Source of the DNA: Streptomyces sp. YIM 130001
GTDB taxonomy: Bacteria; Actinomycetota; Actinomycetes; Streptomycetales; Streptomycetaceae
NCBI RefSeq assembly: GCF_003574445.1
Contig: NZ_KZ984566.1
Span: 55,768-119,767 of the forward strand
Length of the DNA stretch: 64,000 bases
Direction: 5' to 3'
The notes under the pieces were generated by a model. That model did no database searches and was not told the origin of the DNA. It saw nothing but the letters and a program-made list of their open reading frames with translations. How positions within the stretch are numbered: the stretch's first letter is position 1; each line of letters starts with the position of its first letter. The translations under genes were made by a program, and so were the position numbers. This document shows positions 33,524 through 42,718 of this stretch, in pieces.

Positions 33524-33559
33524 ACCACCCGTCACCCGCCCGGACAGCGTGAGCACGAC

Positions 33560-34675
33560 GTGGACGGGCGGCCGTGGTCGGCTGGTCGTGTGCGGACCTC
33601 CCTGCTCCCGGAACCGGCCCGGCGCCTCGGCGCCTGGAGCGCCCTCGCCCTGCTCGTCGCCGGGGTGGTGGCGGTGGGCGTCTGGCTCTGCATCACGTTC
33701 CAGACCGCGGTCACGCCGGTGCTGCTCGCGCTGCTCGGCACGGCGCTGCTCGGTCCCCTCCACCGGCGGCTCGTCGCCTGGCGGGTCAACCCCTCACTGG
33801 CTGCCGGACTCACCTGTGCCGCCGTACTGATCGTCGTCGGCGGGGCCGTGTACATCGTGATGAGCGCCCTCATCGACACCGGCGACCAGATCGTCGCCTC
33901 GGTACGGGAGGCCGCCCAGTCGCTCGCCGATCACTTCGGTGCGGCCGGCACCTCGCTCGACGATCTGGCGAAGAATTCCAAGGACCTGCTCTCCAAATTC
34001 GGCGGAACCGCAGCCTCCGGCGTGATCAGCGGGATCAGCGTGGTCGGCCAGGTGATCGCGATGGCGGTCCTCGCGCTGCTGCTGATGTTCTTCTTCCTGC
34101 GGGACTCCGACAAAGCGGTGCGTGCCCTGCACGGCGTCGCGTCGGGCAGCCGCGGCGATCGGCTCGAGACGATGGGACGCAGGGCCTTCGAGGCGGTCGA
34201 GGGCTTCATGCGCGGGACGACCTTCATCGCGCTGATCGACGCCCTGTGCATCACTGTCGGCCTGCTGATTCTGCAGGTGCCCGGTGCGGTGGGGCTCGGC
34301 GCGCTGGTGTTCGTCGGCGCGTACATCCCGTATCTCGGGGCGTTCATCTCGGGTGCGGTGGCGGTGCTGGTGGCGCTCGCGGACCGCGGTTTCGTGATCG
34401 CGCTGTGGGCGCTCGGGGTGGTGCTCGCGGTGCAGGTGCTCGAGGGGCATGTGCTCCAGCCGATGATCCAGAGCCGCACGGTGCAGATGCATCCGGCGGT
34501 GGTGATGGTGACGATCACCGCGGGCGCGTCGGTCGCCGGCATTCTCGGCATGCTCCTCGCGGTCCCGCTGACGGCGGCCGCCTTCGGCATCGCCGCGGAG
34601 ATCCGGAGCAACTACGCGGCGGGCCGCCCCGATCCGTCGCCCGCGGAACCGCCACCGGCCGACGCGGCGCCCTGA
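33560..34675 (+). CDS. AI-2E-family transporter
   Basis: 371-residue membrane protein of the AI-2 exporter/PerM family. Seven to eight helices are visible, with the family's soluble segment after helix 3 (DTGDQIVASVREAAQSLADHF) and the conserved late motifs GALVFVGAYIPYLGAFISGAVAVLVAL and VLEGHVLQPMIQSRTVQMHP. Transported substrate is unknown; many members are ion or small-metabolite exporters rather than AI-2 exporters. GTG 33560 and GTG 33590 are both possible starts and neither has a clear ribosome site. The 3' end overlaps the convergent MerR-type gene by 64 bases. Confidence 0.87.
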   Translation: MDGRPWSAGRVRTSLLPEPARRLGAWSALALLVAGVVAVGVWLCITFQTAVTPVLLALLGTALLGPLHRRLVAWRVNPSLAAGLTCAAVLIVVGGAVYIVMSALIDTGDQIVASVREAAQSLADHFGAAGTSLDDLAKNSKDLLSKFGGTAASGVISGISVVGQVIAMAVLALLLMFFFLRDSDKAVRALHGVASGSRGDRLETMGRRAFEAVEGFMRGTTFIALIDALCITVGLLILQVPGAVGLGALVFVGAYIPYLGAFISGAVAVLVALADRGFVIALWALGVVLAVQVLEGHVLQPMIQSRTVQMHPAVVMVTITAGASVAGILGMLLAVPLTAAAFGIAAEIRSNYAAGRPDPSPAEPPPADAAP

Positions 34676-35451
34676 CTCCCCCGGCCTTGCCCCGCTCGGC
34701 CGTCGATCAGCTCCGCGAGGTCGGATCCCGCGCGCAGGAGGGCCACCCCGCGGACGGCGAGCCGGTCGAGGCGGCGGGCCAGGACGCGGTGGGTGTCGTC
34801 GAGACCGTCGAGGCGGTGCAGGGTGCCCAGGAGTTCGCGTACTTCGGGGATGCCGTGTCCTGCGGCGCGCAGAGCCGTGACGACGCGGGCCTGCCGTACC
34901 GCCGCGACGCCGTAGCGGCGGGCTCGCAGCGAGGTGACCCGTTCCGGGGCCACGAGCCGCTCCTGCTCCCAGAACCGCAGCGTCGACGGCCGTACGCGCA
35001 GGGCGTCCGCGAGCTGGGTGATCGTCATGGCGTCGTCGGGGCGTTCGCCCGCGGGTGAACGCGCCTCGTCGCGGATCGCCCGCAACGCGTCCTGGGCGTG
35101 CAGTGCGTCCGCCCGCTCCCGCGCGATGCCCGCGTGCAGCTCGCCCACCGCGGCCGCCGCCTCGGCGAGCGGCGCGGCGCGCAGCTGCCCGAGCAGCCGG
35201 CGGGCCGGTACGGGGCCGACGGCGATGGCGAGGCCGCGATAGGCGCGCAGCGCCAGGACGTGGGCGGGGCTGTAGGCCCGATAGCCGTTGGGGGAGCGCT
35301 GAGCGGGCGGGAGGACGCCCAGCCGTTCCAGATCGCGCACCTGCTGCACCGAGTAGCCGGAGGCCTCGGCGACGTCCCGGGTCCGCAGCGGTCCACCGGC
35401 CGCAGTGTCGCCCTGCGCCGATCCCGCACCCTGCCCCGTAGGCCCACCCAT
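34612..35451 (-). CDS. MerR-family regulator with two HTH domains
   Basis: 279-residue protein with two MerR-like winged HTH units: one near residues 22-90 (RTRDVAEASGYSVQQVRDLERLG, NGYRAYSPAHVLALRAYRGL) and one near residues 141-205 (TITQLADALRVRPSTLRFWEQERL, RYGVAAVRQARVVTALR). Ordinary MerR proteins have one HTH plus a dimerisation coil; here the two may fold as an intramolecular pair. No metal-binding cysteines. ATG 35451 is used; GTG or ATG at 35472 is the alternative. The Gly/Ser/Ala-rich tail is encoded antisense to the AI-2E gene. It diverges from the DUF6194 gene, its probable target. Confidence 0.82.
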   Translation of the reverse strand: MGGPTGQGAGSAQGDTAAGGPLRTRDVAEASGYSVQQVRDLERLGVLPPAQRSPNGYRAYSPAHVLALRAYRGLAIAVGPVPARRLLGQLRAAPLAEAAAAVGELHAGIARERADALHAQDALRAIRDEARSPAGERPDDAMTITQLADALRVRPSTLRFWEQERLVAPERVTSLRARRYGVAAVRQARVVTALRAAGHGIPEVRELLGTLHRLDGLDDTHRVLARRLDRLAVRGVALLRAGSDLAELIDGRAGQGRGSQGAASAGGGSAGDGSGRPAA

Positions 35452-35471
35452 CCGAGAACCCCACAGAAGCA

Positions 35472-35490
35472 CTTGAAGCCGATGCTTGAA
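35472..35490. promoter_or_regulatory. Candidate MerR operator between divergent genes
   Basis: Two CTTGAA words (35472-35477 and 35485-35490) and an AAGC-CGAT-GCTT dyad (35476-35487) fill the 41-base gap between the MerR-type and DUF6194 starts. The short gap means any regulator bound here affects both promoters. Confidence 0.4.
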
Positions 35491-35492
35491 CC

Positions 35493-36032
35493 ATGAGTAT
35501 CGACAGAGACGACGACGCGGACAACGGCACGGACGCCGGGACGACCGACCCGGCCATGGACCGCATCGTCCGCACCGTGCGCGGCTTCGACGGCGCCCTG
35601 GTCACGATCCCCGGCCCCGGCAGCGCGGCCCCCGAGGTGGCCTGGGGCGACGCCTTCTTCACCTACGCCCCGGACGGCCGCGCTCCGGGGCACACCCAGC
35701 CCTACGCCACGATCGTCACCAAGAACTACCCCGGCGACACCGCCTCGGACCTGGACCGTCCCGGCCGTCTGCGGGTCAACATCCACGTCGGCCGCACCGC
35801 GTTCCGTGAGCTCACCGGTGCGGAGCCGGACCGTCCGGACCCCGCCACCGACCATGCGGCGGCCGACACGATCACCCCGCACCCCGTGTACGGAGCCCAG
35901 TCCTGGATCGCCGTGGTCAACCCCGGCGAGCGCACCCTCGCCACGGTCCTGCGGCTCCTCGGCGAGGCCCACGAAGCGGCCCGCGCCCGCCACGAACGCC
36001 GAAGCACGGCGGGCGGACACGACGAGCGCTAG
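35493..36032 (+). CDS. DUF6194-family protein
   Basis: 179-residue soluble protein. After an acidic leader of about 20 residues it shows a pattern I associate with DUF6194: IVRTVRGFDGALVTIPGPGSAAPEVAWGDAFFTYAPDG, PYATIVTKNYPGDTASDLDRPGRLRVNIHVGRTAFRELTG, HPVYGAQSWIAVVNPGE given here in pieces of the family's order. The overall shape recalls a MmcQ/YjbR-like small alpha/beta fold. Function unknown. Divergent from the double-HTH MerR regulator. Confidence 0.75.
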   Translation: MSIDRDDDADNGTDAGTTDPAMDRIVRTVRGFDGALVTIPGPGSAAPEVAWGDAFFTYAPDGRAPGHTQPYATIVTKNYPGDTASDLDRPGRLRVNIHVGRTAFRELTGAEPDRPDPATDHAAADTITPHPVYGAQSWIAVVNPGERTLATVLRLLGEAHEAARARHERRSTAGGHDER

Positions 36033-36064
36033 GCAGCGTCCGGGAAGTCCCGCACGCACGCCAC

Positions 36065-36100
36065 CATCCGCGGTGCCCACGGCATCCGCGGTGCCCACGG
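36065..36100. repeat. Two 18-bp direct repeats downstream of DUF6194
   Basis: CATCCGCGGTGCCCACGG occurs twice in tandem (36065-36082 and 36083-36100), followed by a partial third copy (CATCCG). It sits in the 142-base gap between convergent stops. Confidence 0.75.
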
Positions 36101-36174
36101 CATCCGGCAGGCAGTCTCGCCGCACTGCCCGGAAGCCCGAGCAGATCCACTGCGAGGACTTCCGGCCGGCGTAC

Positions 36175-38367
36175 CTAGGACGCCCCCTGATCGGCTCCCC
36201 GCTCCTCCTCCCCCTCGCACAGCTCGAACCAGATCGACTTGCCCTCGCCCCGCGGATCGACCCCCCACCGCTCGGCGAGGATCTCCATCAGGACCAGGCC
36301 GCGGCCGGAGGAGGCCAGTTCGCCGGGGTCGCGCTTGTGCGGCAGCTGGTCGCTGCCGTCGGAGACCTCCACGCGCAGCCAACGGTGCCCCTGCGGCCCC
36401 TGGGCCTCGGCGACCAGCAGGGCGTCGCCGTCGGTGTGCACCAGGACGTTGGTGAGCATCTCGGAGACCATCAGGACCGCCGAGTCCACCTGGTCGGAGT
36501 CGGCCCAGTCGTGCAGCAGCTCGCGCAGCTGGCGGCGCGCTTCGGCGACGCCCTCCGGCGCGGCCTGGGCGACGGTCATCGCGATGCGCCGGCGTTCGCT
36601 GCTGGCCGGCCCGCCCGCGCCCGTCGGCTGCTCCCGCGCCGTACGGCCCAGGAGCAGCATGGCGATGTCGTCCTCACGGCGGTCGGCGAGCGGCCCCGTC
36701 GAGTAGTACGAGGGCGGGCCGTGCACCGCCGCGAGGAGAGAGTCGGCCAGTACCTCCAGATCGTCGCCGTGATGCGCCTCCAGGATGTCGCGGACCCGGA
36801 CCCAGCCGGTGAGCAGATCGTGTCCGCCGGTCTCGATGAGCCCGTCCGTGCAGAGCAGGATCGTCTCGCCGGGCCCGAGGCCGAAGCGGGTGATCGGGTA
36901 GTCCGTGTCCGGGTCGATGCCCAGCGGGAGGCCGCCGTCGACGTGCCGCAGCACCGCGGTGCCGTCGCCCATCCTGATCACCGGGTCGGGGTGGCCTGCC
37001 CTGGCCATCTCCAGGGTTCCGGTGGCCGGGTCGGCCTCCACGTACAGACAGGTCGCGAAGCGCGCATCGGTGGCCACGGCCTCGAGCCCGCCGGTGGAGC
37101 CGTAGACGCGGGCCTCGCTGATGCCGCACAGGAAGCGGGTCGCGCGGGAGAGCACCGCGTCCGCCCGGTGGCCCTCGGCGGCGTAGGCGCGCAGTGCGAT
37201 CCGCAGCTGGCCCATCAGGCTCGCGGCGCGGACGTCGTGCCCCTGGACGTCGCCGATGACGAACGCGTACCGGCCGGACGGCAGCGGGATCATGTCGTAC
37301 CAGTCGCCGCCGACCTGGAGGCCGCCGCCGGTCGGCACATAGCGGGCGGCCACCTGCATGCCCGGTATCTCGGGTCCGAGTGCGGGCAGCATGGACCGCT
37401 GCAGTCCGTCGGTCAGTTCGCGTTCGGTGTCGGCGACTCCGGCGCGGGACAGGGCCTGGGCGAGCATCCGGGCCACGGTGGTCAGCACCGAGCGTTCGTC
37501 GGGTGTGAACGACACGTGGTAGGTGAAGGCCGCCATCCAGGCGCCGATGGTGCGCCCGGCCACGATCAGCGGCAGGAACGCCCAGGACTGCCGTCCGAAG
37601 TGCGCGGCGAGCGGCCATCCGGTGGGGTAGCGGTCGCGGTACTCGGCGGGCGAGGACAGGTAGACGGCGCGGCCGCCGCGCACCACTTCGGCCGCCGGAT
37701 AGTCGCTGTGCACGGTCAGGTCGGCGAACGGATCCGCCTCGCTCTCGTCCTGCCCGTGGTGTCCGACGATGGTCAGCCGTTCGCCGCGTACGCCGAAGAC
37801 CGCGAGGCCGTCGGGCGAGAAGCCGGGCATCGACAGGCCCGCCGCCACCCGCAGGACCTCCGATGTGGAGCGGGCCTCGGCGAGCGCGCGGCCCGCATCG
37901 AGCAGGAAGGCCTCGCGCGAGCGGCGCCAGTCTCCGGTGACGGCGCCGTGCGCGGAGGCGCCGGGCGCCAGATCGACGGCCTCCTGCAGCGTTCCGGTCA
38001 ACTGGTAGTCGTGGGAGTACGGTCCCGAGCGCGCGGCGCCCGATACCCGGGGCCAGGACCTGCTGCGTACGGTCCGTAGGACCTGGCCGTCCCCGTCCAC
38101 CACCCGCAGGCGGACCTCGGCGGGGGTGCCCTCGGCGACGGCGAGGGCGACGATGCCGTCGATCTCGTTCCAGTCGACGGGGTGGAAGCGGGCGCGGGTG
38201 CCGGCCTCGGTGAGCGTGGTGCCCTCGGCGGGCAGACCGAGCAGGCGGGCGGCCACCGCGTCGACGATCACGTTGCCGGTGGCGGTGTCCCAGTGCCACA
38301 GACCGGTGCCGATAGCGGTGAGGATCTCCCCCACGGGGGGCATCACCCCGCCGTCTTCGGTACCCAT
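36175..38367 (-). CDS. PAS-GAF-SpoIIE phosphatase with anti-sigma kinase-like domain
   Basis: 730-residue cytoplasmic signalling protein, one of the large Streptomyces family of RsbU/SpoIIE phosphatases. Order: PAS-like sensor (about residues 10-130, ILTAIGTGLWHWDTATGNV), GAF (about 155-315), SpoIIE/PP2C phosphatase (about 335-565; VGGDWYDMIPLPSGRYAFVIGDVQGHD supplies the metal-binding Asp residues, with LLCTDGLIE and REDDIAMLLL), and a C-terminal HATPase_c domain of RsbW type (about 600-720; VSEMLTNVLVHT, SGRGLVLMEILAERWG). Such proteins phosphorylate and dephosphorylate anti-sigma-antagonists in general stress or differentiation control. Partners are not encoded nearby. Confidence 0.92.
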   Translation of the reverse strand: MGTEDGGVMPPVGEILTAIGTGLWHWDTATGNVIVDAVAARLLGLPAEGTTLTEAGTRARFHPVDWNEIDGIVALAVAEGTPAEVRLRVVDGDGQVLRTVRSRSWPRVSGAARSGPYSHDYQLTGTLQEAVDLAPGASAHGAVTGDWRRSREAFLLDAGRALAEARSTSEVLRVAAGLSMPGFSPDGLAVFGVRGERLTIVGHHGQDESEADPFADLTVHSDYPAAEVVRGGRAVYLSSPAEYRDRYPTGWPLAAHFGRQSWAFLPLIVAGRTIGAWMAAFTYHVSFTPDERSVLTTVARMLAQALSRAGVADTERELTDGLQRSMLPALGPEIPGMQVAARYVPTGGGLQVGGDWYDMIPLPSGRYAFVIGDVQGHDVRAASLMGQLRIALRAYAAEGHRADAVLSRATRFLCGISEARVYGSTGGLEAVATDARFATCLYVEADPATGTLEMARAGHPDPVIRMGDGTAVLRHVDGGLPLGIDPDTDYPITRFGLGPGETILLCTDGLIETGGHDLLTGWVRVRDILEAHHGDDLEVLADSLLAAVHGPPSYYSTGPLADRREDDIAMLLLGRTAREQPTGAGGPASSERRRIAMTVAQAAPEGVAEARRQLRELLHDWADSDQVDSAVLMVSEMLTNVLVHTDGDALLVAEAQGPQGHRWLRVEVSDGSDQLPHKRDPGELASSGRGLVLMEILAERWGVDPRGEGKSIWFELCEGEEERGADQGAS

Positions 38368-38589
38368 TGCCCCACTCTAAGAAGATCCTCCTGCAACGTG
38401 CCAGCGAGCCTGATGCGCCCGTGGTGCGGGCGTGCGGCAGGCGGGTTGCGCCGACGGACGGCACGGCGTCTCACGGCGAGTGGGGAGGTGCCCCGTATAC
38501 GCCGGTGAACGGGCCGCGGCCGGGCGGTAGCCTGGGGTGGTTGATTCCCGCCCGTCTCGCGACGAACGACGCGAAGAATTGGATGAACG

Positions 38590-40353
38590 ATGCACCGGTA
38601 CAGGTCACACACCTGCGGCGAACTCCGCGCCACCGACGTCGAGAGCGACGTCCGGCTGAGCGGCTGGCTGCACAATCGCCGGGACCTGGGCGGCATCCTC
38701 TTCATCGATCTCCGTGACCACCACGGCATCACCCAGCTCGTCGCCCGCCCCGGCACTCCCGCGTACGAGACCCTGGACCGCCAGACCAAGGAATCCGTCG
38801 TGCGTATCGACGGCAAGGTCGTCTCGCGCGGCGCGGACAACGTCAACCCGGAGCTGCCCACCGGCGAGATCGAGGTGGAGGTCGAGGCCGTCGAGATCCT
38901 CGGCGCCGCCCAGCAGCTGCCGTTCCAGATCAACGCGGACGACGGAGTCGGCGAGGAGCGCCGCCTGGAGTACCGCTTCCTCGACCTGCGCCGCGAGCGT
39001 ATGCACCGCAACATCATGCTGCGCACCGCGGTGATCTCCGCGATCCGTCACAAGATGACGGCCCTCGGCTTCAACGAGATGGCGACGCCGATCCTGACCG
39101 CGACGTCCCCCGAGGGCGCGCGTGACTTCGTCGTGCCGTCCCGTCTGAACCCGGGCAAGTTCTACGCCCTGCCGCAGGCGCCGCAGCAGTTCAAGCAGCT
39201 GCTGATGATCTCGGGCTTCGACCGCTACTTCCAGATCGCGCCCTGCTTCCGTGACGAGGACGCCCGTGCGGACCGTTCGCCGGGCGAGTTCTACCAGCTC
39301 GACGTCGAGATGTCGTTCGTCGAGCAGGAGGACGTCTTCGGGCCTATCGAGAAGCTGATGACCGAGCTCTTCGAGGAGTTCGGCGGCGGCCGGCACGTGA
39401 CCTCGCCGTTCCCGCGGATCCCGTTCCGGGAGTCGATGCTGAAGTACGGCAACGACAAGCCGGACCTGCGGGCCGAGCTCGAACTGGTCGACATCACCGA
39501 CGTCTTCGAGGGCTCCGAGTTCAAGGCCTTCGCCGGCAAGCACGTGCGGGCGCTGCCCGTGCCGGACACCGCGGGCCAGTCCCGGAAGTTCTTCGACGGC
39601 CTCGGTGAGTACGCCGTCGAGCAGGGTGCGAAGGGCCTCGCCTGGGTGCGGGTCGGCGAGGACGGCGCACTGGCAGGACCGATCGCCAAGTTCCTCACCG
39701 AGGAGAACGTCAAGGTGCTCACCGAGCGCCTCGGCCTGGTCCCCGGGCATGCGGTGTTCTTCGGCGCGGGCGAGTTCGACGAGGTCTCGAAGATCATGGC
39801 GGCGGTGCGCGTGGAGGCCGCGAAGCGGGCCGGGCACTTCGTCGAGGACGAGTTCCGCTTCTGCTGGATCGTGGACTTCCCGATGTACGAGAAGGACGAG
39901 GACACCGGGAAGATCGACTTCTCGCACAACCCCTTCTCGATGCCTCAGGGCGGTATGGACGACCTGGACTCGAAGGACCCGCTCGACATCCTGGCCTGGC
40001 AGTACGACATCGTCTGCAACGGCATCGAGCTGTCGTCGGGTGCCATCCGGAACCACGAGCCGGAGATCATGATCAAGGCCTTCGAGATCGCGGGCTACGA
40101 CCGTGACACCGTCGAGCACGAGTTCGCGGGCATGCTCCGCGCGCTCCGCTTCGGCGCCCCGCCGCACGGTGGCATCGCCCCGGGCGTGGACCGCATCGTG
40201 ATGCTCCTGGCCGACGAGCCGAACATCCGCGAGACGATCGCCTTCCCGCTCAACCAGAACGCGCAGGACCTGATGATGGGCGCCCCGACGGAGCTGGACG
40301 AGTCCCGCCTGAAGGAACTCAGCCTGACGGTGCGGAGGCCGCAGCCGAAGTAG
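38590..40353 (+). CDS. aspS: Aspartyl-tRNA synthetase
   Basis: Class II synthetase charging tRNA-Asp; 587 residues, the bacterial size with an inserted GAD domain (about residues 285-415). The OB-fold anticodon-binding domain opens the protein (WLHNRRDLGGILFIDLRD), motif 2 is FRDEDARADRSPGEF and motif 3 is GGIAPGVDRIVMLL. Start ATG 38590 begins with the usual MHRYRSHTCGEL. Whether it also aspartylates tRNA-Asn was not determined. A strong hairpin follows at 40372. Confidence 0.97.
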   Translation: MHRYRSHTCGELRATDVESDVRLSGWLHNRRDLGGILFIDLRDHHGITQLVARPGTPAYETLDRQTKESVVRIDGKVVSRGADNVNPELPTGEIEVEVEAVEILGAAQQLPFQINADDGVGEERRLEYRFLDLRRERMHRNIMLRTAVISAIRHKMTALGFNEMATPILTATSPEGARDFVVPSRLNPGKFYALPQAPQQFKQLLMISGFDRYFQIAPCFRDEDARADRSPGEFYQLDVEMSFVEQEDVFGPIEKLMTELFEEFGGGRHVTSPFPRIPFRESMLKYGNDKPDLRAELELVDITDVFEGSEFKAFAGKHVRALPVPDTAGQSRKFFDGLGEYAVEQGAKGLAWVRVGEDGALAGPIAKFLTEENVKVLTERLGLVPGHAVFFGAGEFDEVSKIMAAVRVEAAKRAGHFVEDEFRFCWIVDFPMYEKDEDTGKIDFSHNPFSMPQGGMDDLDSKDPLDILAWQYDIVCNGIELSSGAIRNHEPEIMIKAFEIAGYDRDTVEHEFAGMLRALRFGAPPHGGIAPGVDRIVMLLADEPNIRETIAFPLNQNAQDLMMGAPTELDESRLKELSLTVRRPQPK

Positions 40354-40371
40354 TTTCCGCGTACGTCCGAG

Positions 40372-40398
40372 GGGCCCGGGGTCGTTGATCCCGGGCCC
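40372..40398 (+). terminator. Terminator of aspS
   Basis: GGGCCCGGG (40372-40380) and CCCGGGCCC (40390-40398) with a 9-base loop, 18 bases after the aspS stop. Confidence 0.8.
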
Positions 40399-40457
40399 TT
40401 CGATATGTCCGGCGCCCCGTACGGAGCGGTGAGCCGGGCGGCGAGGGCTGCCGGGCA

Positions 40458-40799
40458 ATGTCGGGCCCGGGGTGCGTGGGCGATCTCGATGCGGTCGTCG
40501 GGCAGGGCGAGTGGGCCTCGGCCGATGAGGGTTTGACGGCTGTCGAGGTCACGTCCAATGACTCGGACACCGAGCGGAGGGACCGACTGGACAAGCCACG
40601 TGCCCACGCCGAGGCCGGCATCCCCGTCCACCTCCTGATCGACCGGGACTCCTGCGAGGTCAGGGTGCACTCCCGTCCGCAGCGGGATCGCGGAAAGTAC
40701 GAGCGGGTGGAGAACGTCCCGTGCGGCGAGTCCCGCACCCTCCCTGACCCCGTCGGCATCGACATCGACACGGTGCCCTTGAAGGTCTGGGGGCGCTGA
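40458..40799 (+). pseudogene. Truncated Uma2-family endonuclease-like gene
   Basis: The last 85 or so of 113 codons match the C-terminal half of Uma2 (DUF820, PD-(D/E)XK-fold) proteins, abundant in Streptomyces: AVEVTSNDSDTERRDRLDKP, AHAEAGIPVHLLIDRDSCEV, VHSRPQ, LPDPVGIDIDTVPLKVW. Full-length members have about 190 residues; the N-terminal half, with the first acidic catalytic residue, is missing. The first 28 codons are only loosely family-like. It is wedged between the aspS terminator and another hairpin, with no ribosome site at the ATG. I read it as a decaying remnant; expression of a short protein is possible but unlikely. Confidence 0.7.
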
Positions 40800-40820
40800 C
40801 CGGCCCGTACGGATGCGGCG

Positions 40821-40853
40821 AGGCCCGGAACCCAAGTGGGCGGTTCCGGGCCT
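40821..40853. terminator. Hairpin between the Uma2 remnant and metG
   Basis: AGGCCCGGAACC (40821-40832) pairs with GGTTCCGGGCCT (40842-40853) around a 9-base loop, 20 bases beyond the metG stop on the minus strand; it serves both strands. Confidence 0.8.
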
Positions 40854-40873
40854 TCCTGTGTCGTGTCCGGGGA

Positions 40874-42601
40874 TTACTCCTCCGCGCCGCCGAAGCGCTC
40901 CTTGTACGACTCCAGGTCCTCGTCCGTGATCTTGGCGAAGAGGACCGGGGGGACCGTGAAGGGCGTGCCGGCCGGGACCGAGGCGAGGGTGCGGGCCTCT
41001 TCGGGCGAGACCCAGGTCGCCGTGTCTTCGGTCAGGGCGAAGGCGGCGCGCAGGGCCTTCGCGGACGCCGGGATGAACGGCTCGGAGACCACCGCGTAGA
41101 GGTGGATCAGGTTCATCGCGGTGCGCAGCGTGAGCGCCGCGCCCTCCTGGTCGGTCTTGATCTCCAGCCAGGGGGCCTTCTCCTCCAGGTAGGAGTTGCC
41201 GGCCGACCACAGGGCGCGCAGCGAGGCCGCCGCCTTGCGGAACTGCAGCGTCTCCATGTGGTCCTCGTACTCGGCGAGCAGGCCCGCGATCTCCTCGCCC
41301 AGCTTGTGCTCGGCCTCGCCGGCCTCACGGCCCGCCGGTACGTCGTCGCCGAAGCGCTTGCGGGAGAAGGACAGGACACGGTTCACGAAGTTGCCGAGGG
41401 TGTCGGCGAGGTCCTTGTTGACCGTGGCGGTGAAGTGCTCCCAGGAGAAGGAACTGTCGTCCGACTCGGGGGCGTTGGCGATGAGGAAATAGCGCCAGTA
41501 GTCCGCGGGCAGCAGCTCGAGGGCCGCGTCCGTGAAGACGCCGCGCTTCTGCGAGGTGGAGAACTTGCCGCCGTAGTACGTCAGCCAGTTGAAGGCCTTG
41601 ACGTAGTCGACCTTCTTCCAGGGCTCGCGGGTGCCGAGTTCGGTGGCCGGGAACATCACCGTGTGGAACGGGACGTTGTCCTTGGCCATGAACTCCGTGT
41701 AGCGCACGGACTCGGCGCCGGCGCCCTCGTACCACCAGGACTTCCAGTCGCGGACCTCGTCGGACGGGGCGGAGTCGGACCATTCCTTCGTCGCGGCGAT
41801 GTACTCGATCGGGGCGTCGAACCAGACGTAGAACACCTTGCCCTCGGCGGCCAGTTCGGGCCAGGTGTCGGCCGGTACCGGCACGCCCCAGTCCAGGTCG
41901 CGGGTGATCGAGCGGTCGTGCAGGCCCTCGGTCAGCCACTTGCGGGCGATGGACGAGGCCAGCTGCGGCCACTCGTCGCCGGTCGCGTCGATCCACGCCT
42001 CGACCTCGCCGGCCAGCTTGGACTGCAGCAGGAAGAGGTGCTTGGTCTCGCGGACCTCGAGGTCGCTGCTGCCGCTGATCGCGGAGCGGGCGTCGATCAG
42101 GTCGGTGGGGTCGAGGACCCGGGTGCAGTTCTCGCACTGGTCGCCGCGGGCCTTGTCGTAACCGCAGTGCGGGCAGGTGCCCACGATGTAGCGGTCCGGC
42201 AGGAAGCGGTCGTCGGCGATCGAGAAGACCTGGCGGATGGCCCGCTCCTCGATGAAGCCGTGTCCGTGGAGCTTGCGGGCGAAGTGCTGGGTGATCTCGA
42301 CGTTCTGCTCGGACGAGCTGCGGCCGAAGTGGTCGAAGGCCAGCTCGAAGCCGTCGTACACGGCCTTCTGCGCACCGTGCTGCTCGGCGCAGAACGCGTC
42401 GACCGGCAGACCGGCCTCCTTGGCGGCGAGCTCGGCGGGGGTGCCGTGCTCGTCGGTGGCGCAGATGTAGAGGACGTCGTGGCCGCGCTGGCGGAGGTAC
42501 CTGGCGTACACGTCCGCCGGGAGCATGGACCCCACCATGTTGCCCAGGTGCTTGATCCCGTTGATGTACGGAAGGGCGCTGGTGATGAGGTGTCGAGCCA
42601 T
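40874..42601 (-). CDS. metG: Methionyl-tRNA synthetase
   Basis: Class I synthetase for tRNA-Met, 575 residues. The HIGH element is HLGN in PYINGIKHLGNMVG near residue 18; the zinc knuckle is CPHCGYDKARGDQCENC near residue 140; the KMSKS position carries the variant FSTSQKR near residue 345; the anticodon domain includes NFVNRVLSF. There is no C-terminal tRNA-binding extension, so it belongs to the shorter type. The FSTSQ variant is, to my knowledge, normal for this actinobacterial subgroup. The 166 bases upstream contain no T-box-like leader that I can identify. Confidence 0.96.
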   Translation of the reverse strand: MARHLITSALPYINGIKHLGNMVGSMLPADVYARYLRQRGHDVLYICATDEHGTPAELAAKEAGLPVDAFCAEQHGAQKAVYDGFELAFDHFGRSSSEQNVEITQHFARKLHGHGFIEERAIRQVFSIADDRFLPDRYIVGTCPHCGYDKARGDQCENCTRVLDPTDLIDARSAISGSSDLEVRETKHLFLLQSKLAGEVEAWIDATGDEWPQLASSIARKWLTEGLHDRSITRDLDWGVPVPADTWPELAAEGKVFYVWFDAPIEYIAATKEWSDSAPSDEVRDWKSWWYEGAGAESVRYTEFMAKDNVPFHTVMFPATELGTREPWKKVDYVKAFNWLTYYGGKFSTSQKRGVFTDAALELLPADYWRYFLIANAPESDDSSFSWEHFTATVNKDLADTLGNFVNRVLSFSRKRFGDDVPAGREAGEAEHKLGEEIAGLLAEYEDHMETLQFRKAAASLRALWSAGNSYLEEKAPWLEIKTDQEGAALTLRTAMNLIHLYAVVSEPFIPASAKALRAAFALTEDTATWVSPEEARTLASVPAGTPFTVPPVLFAKITDEDLESYKERFGGAEE

Positions 42602-42718
42602 TACAGGCTGCTCCCAAGTCGCTGCGAGGAGTGACGTCCGTGTTTCTTTCGGTACGGCGTCTACGGAACCTCACCAGCGTATCCGACCGTATGGCGCCTC
42701 CCGGCCGGGTTTTTGCCC

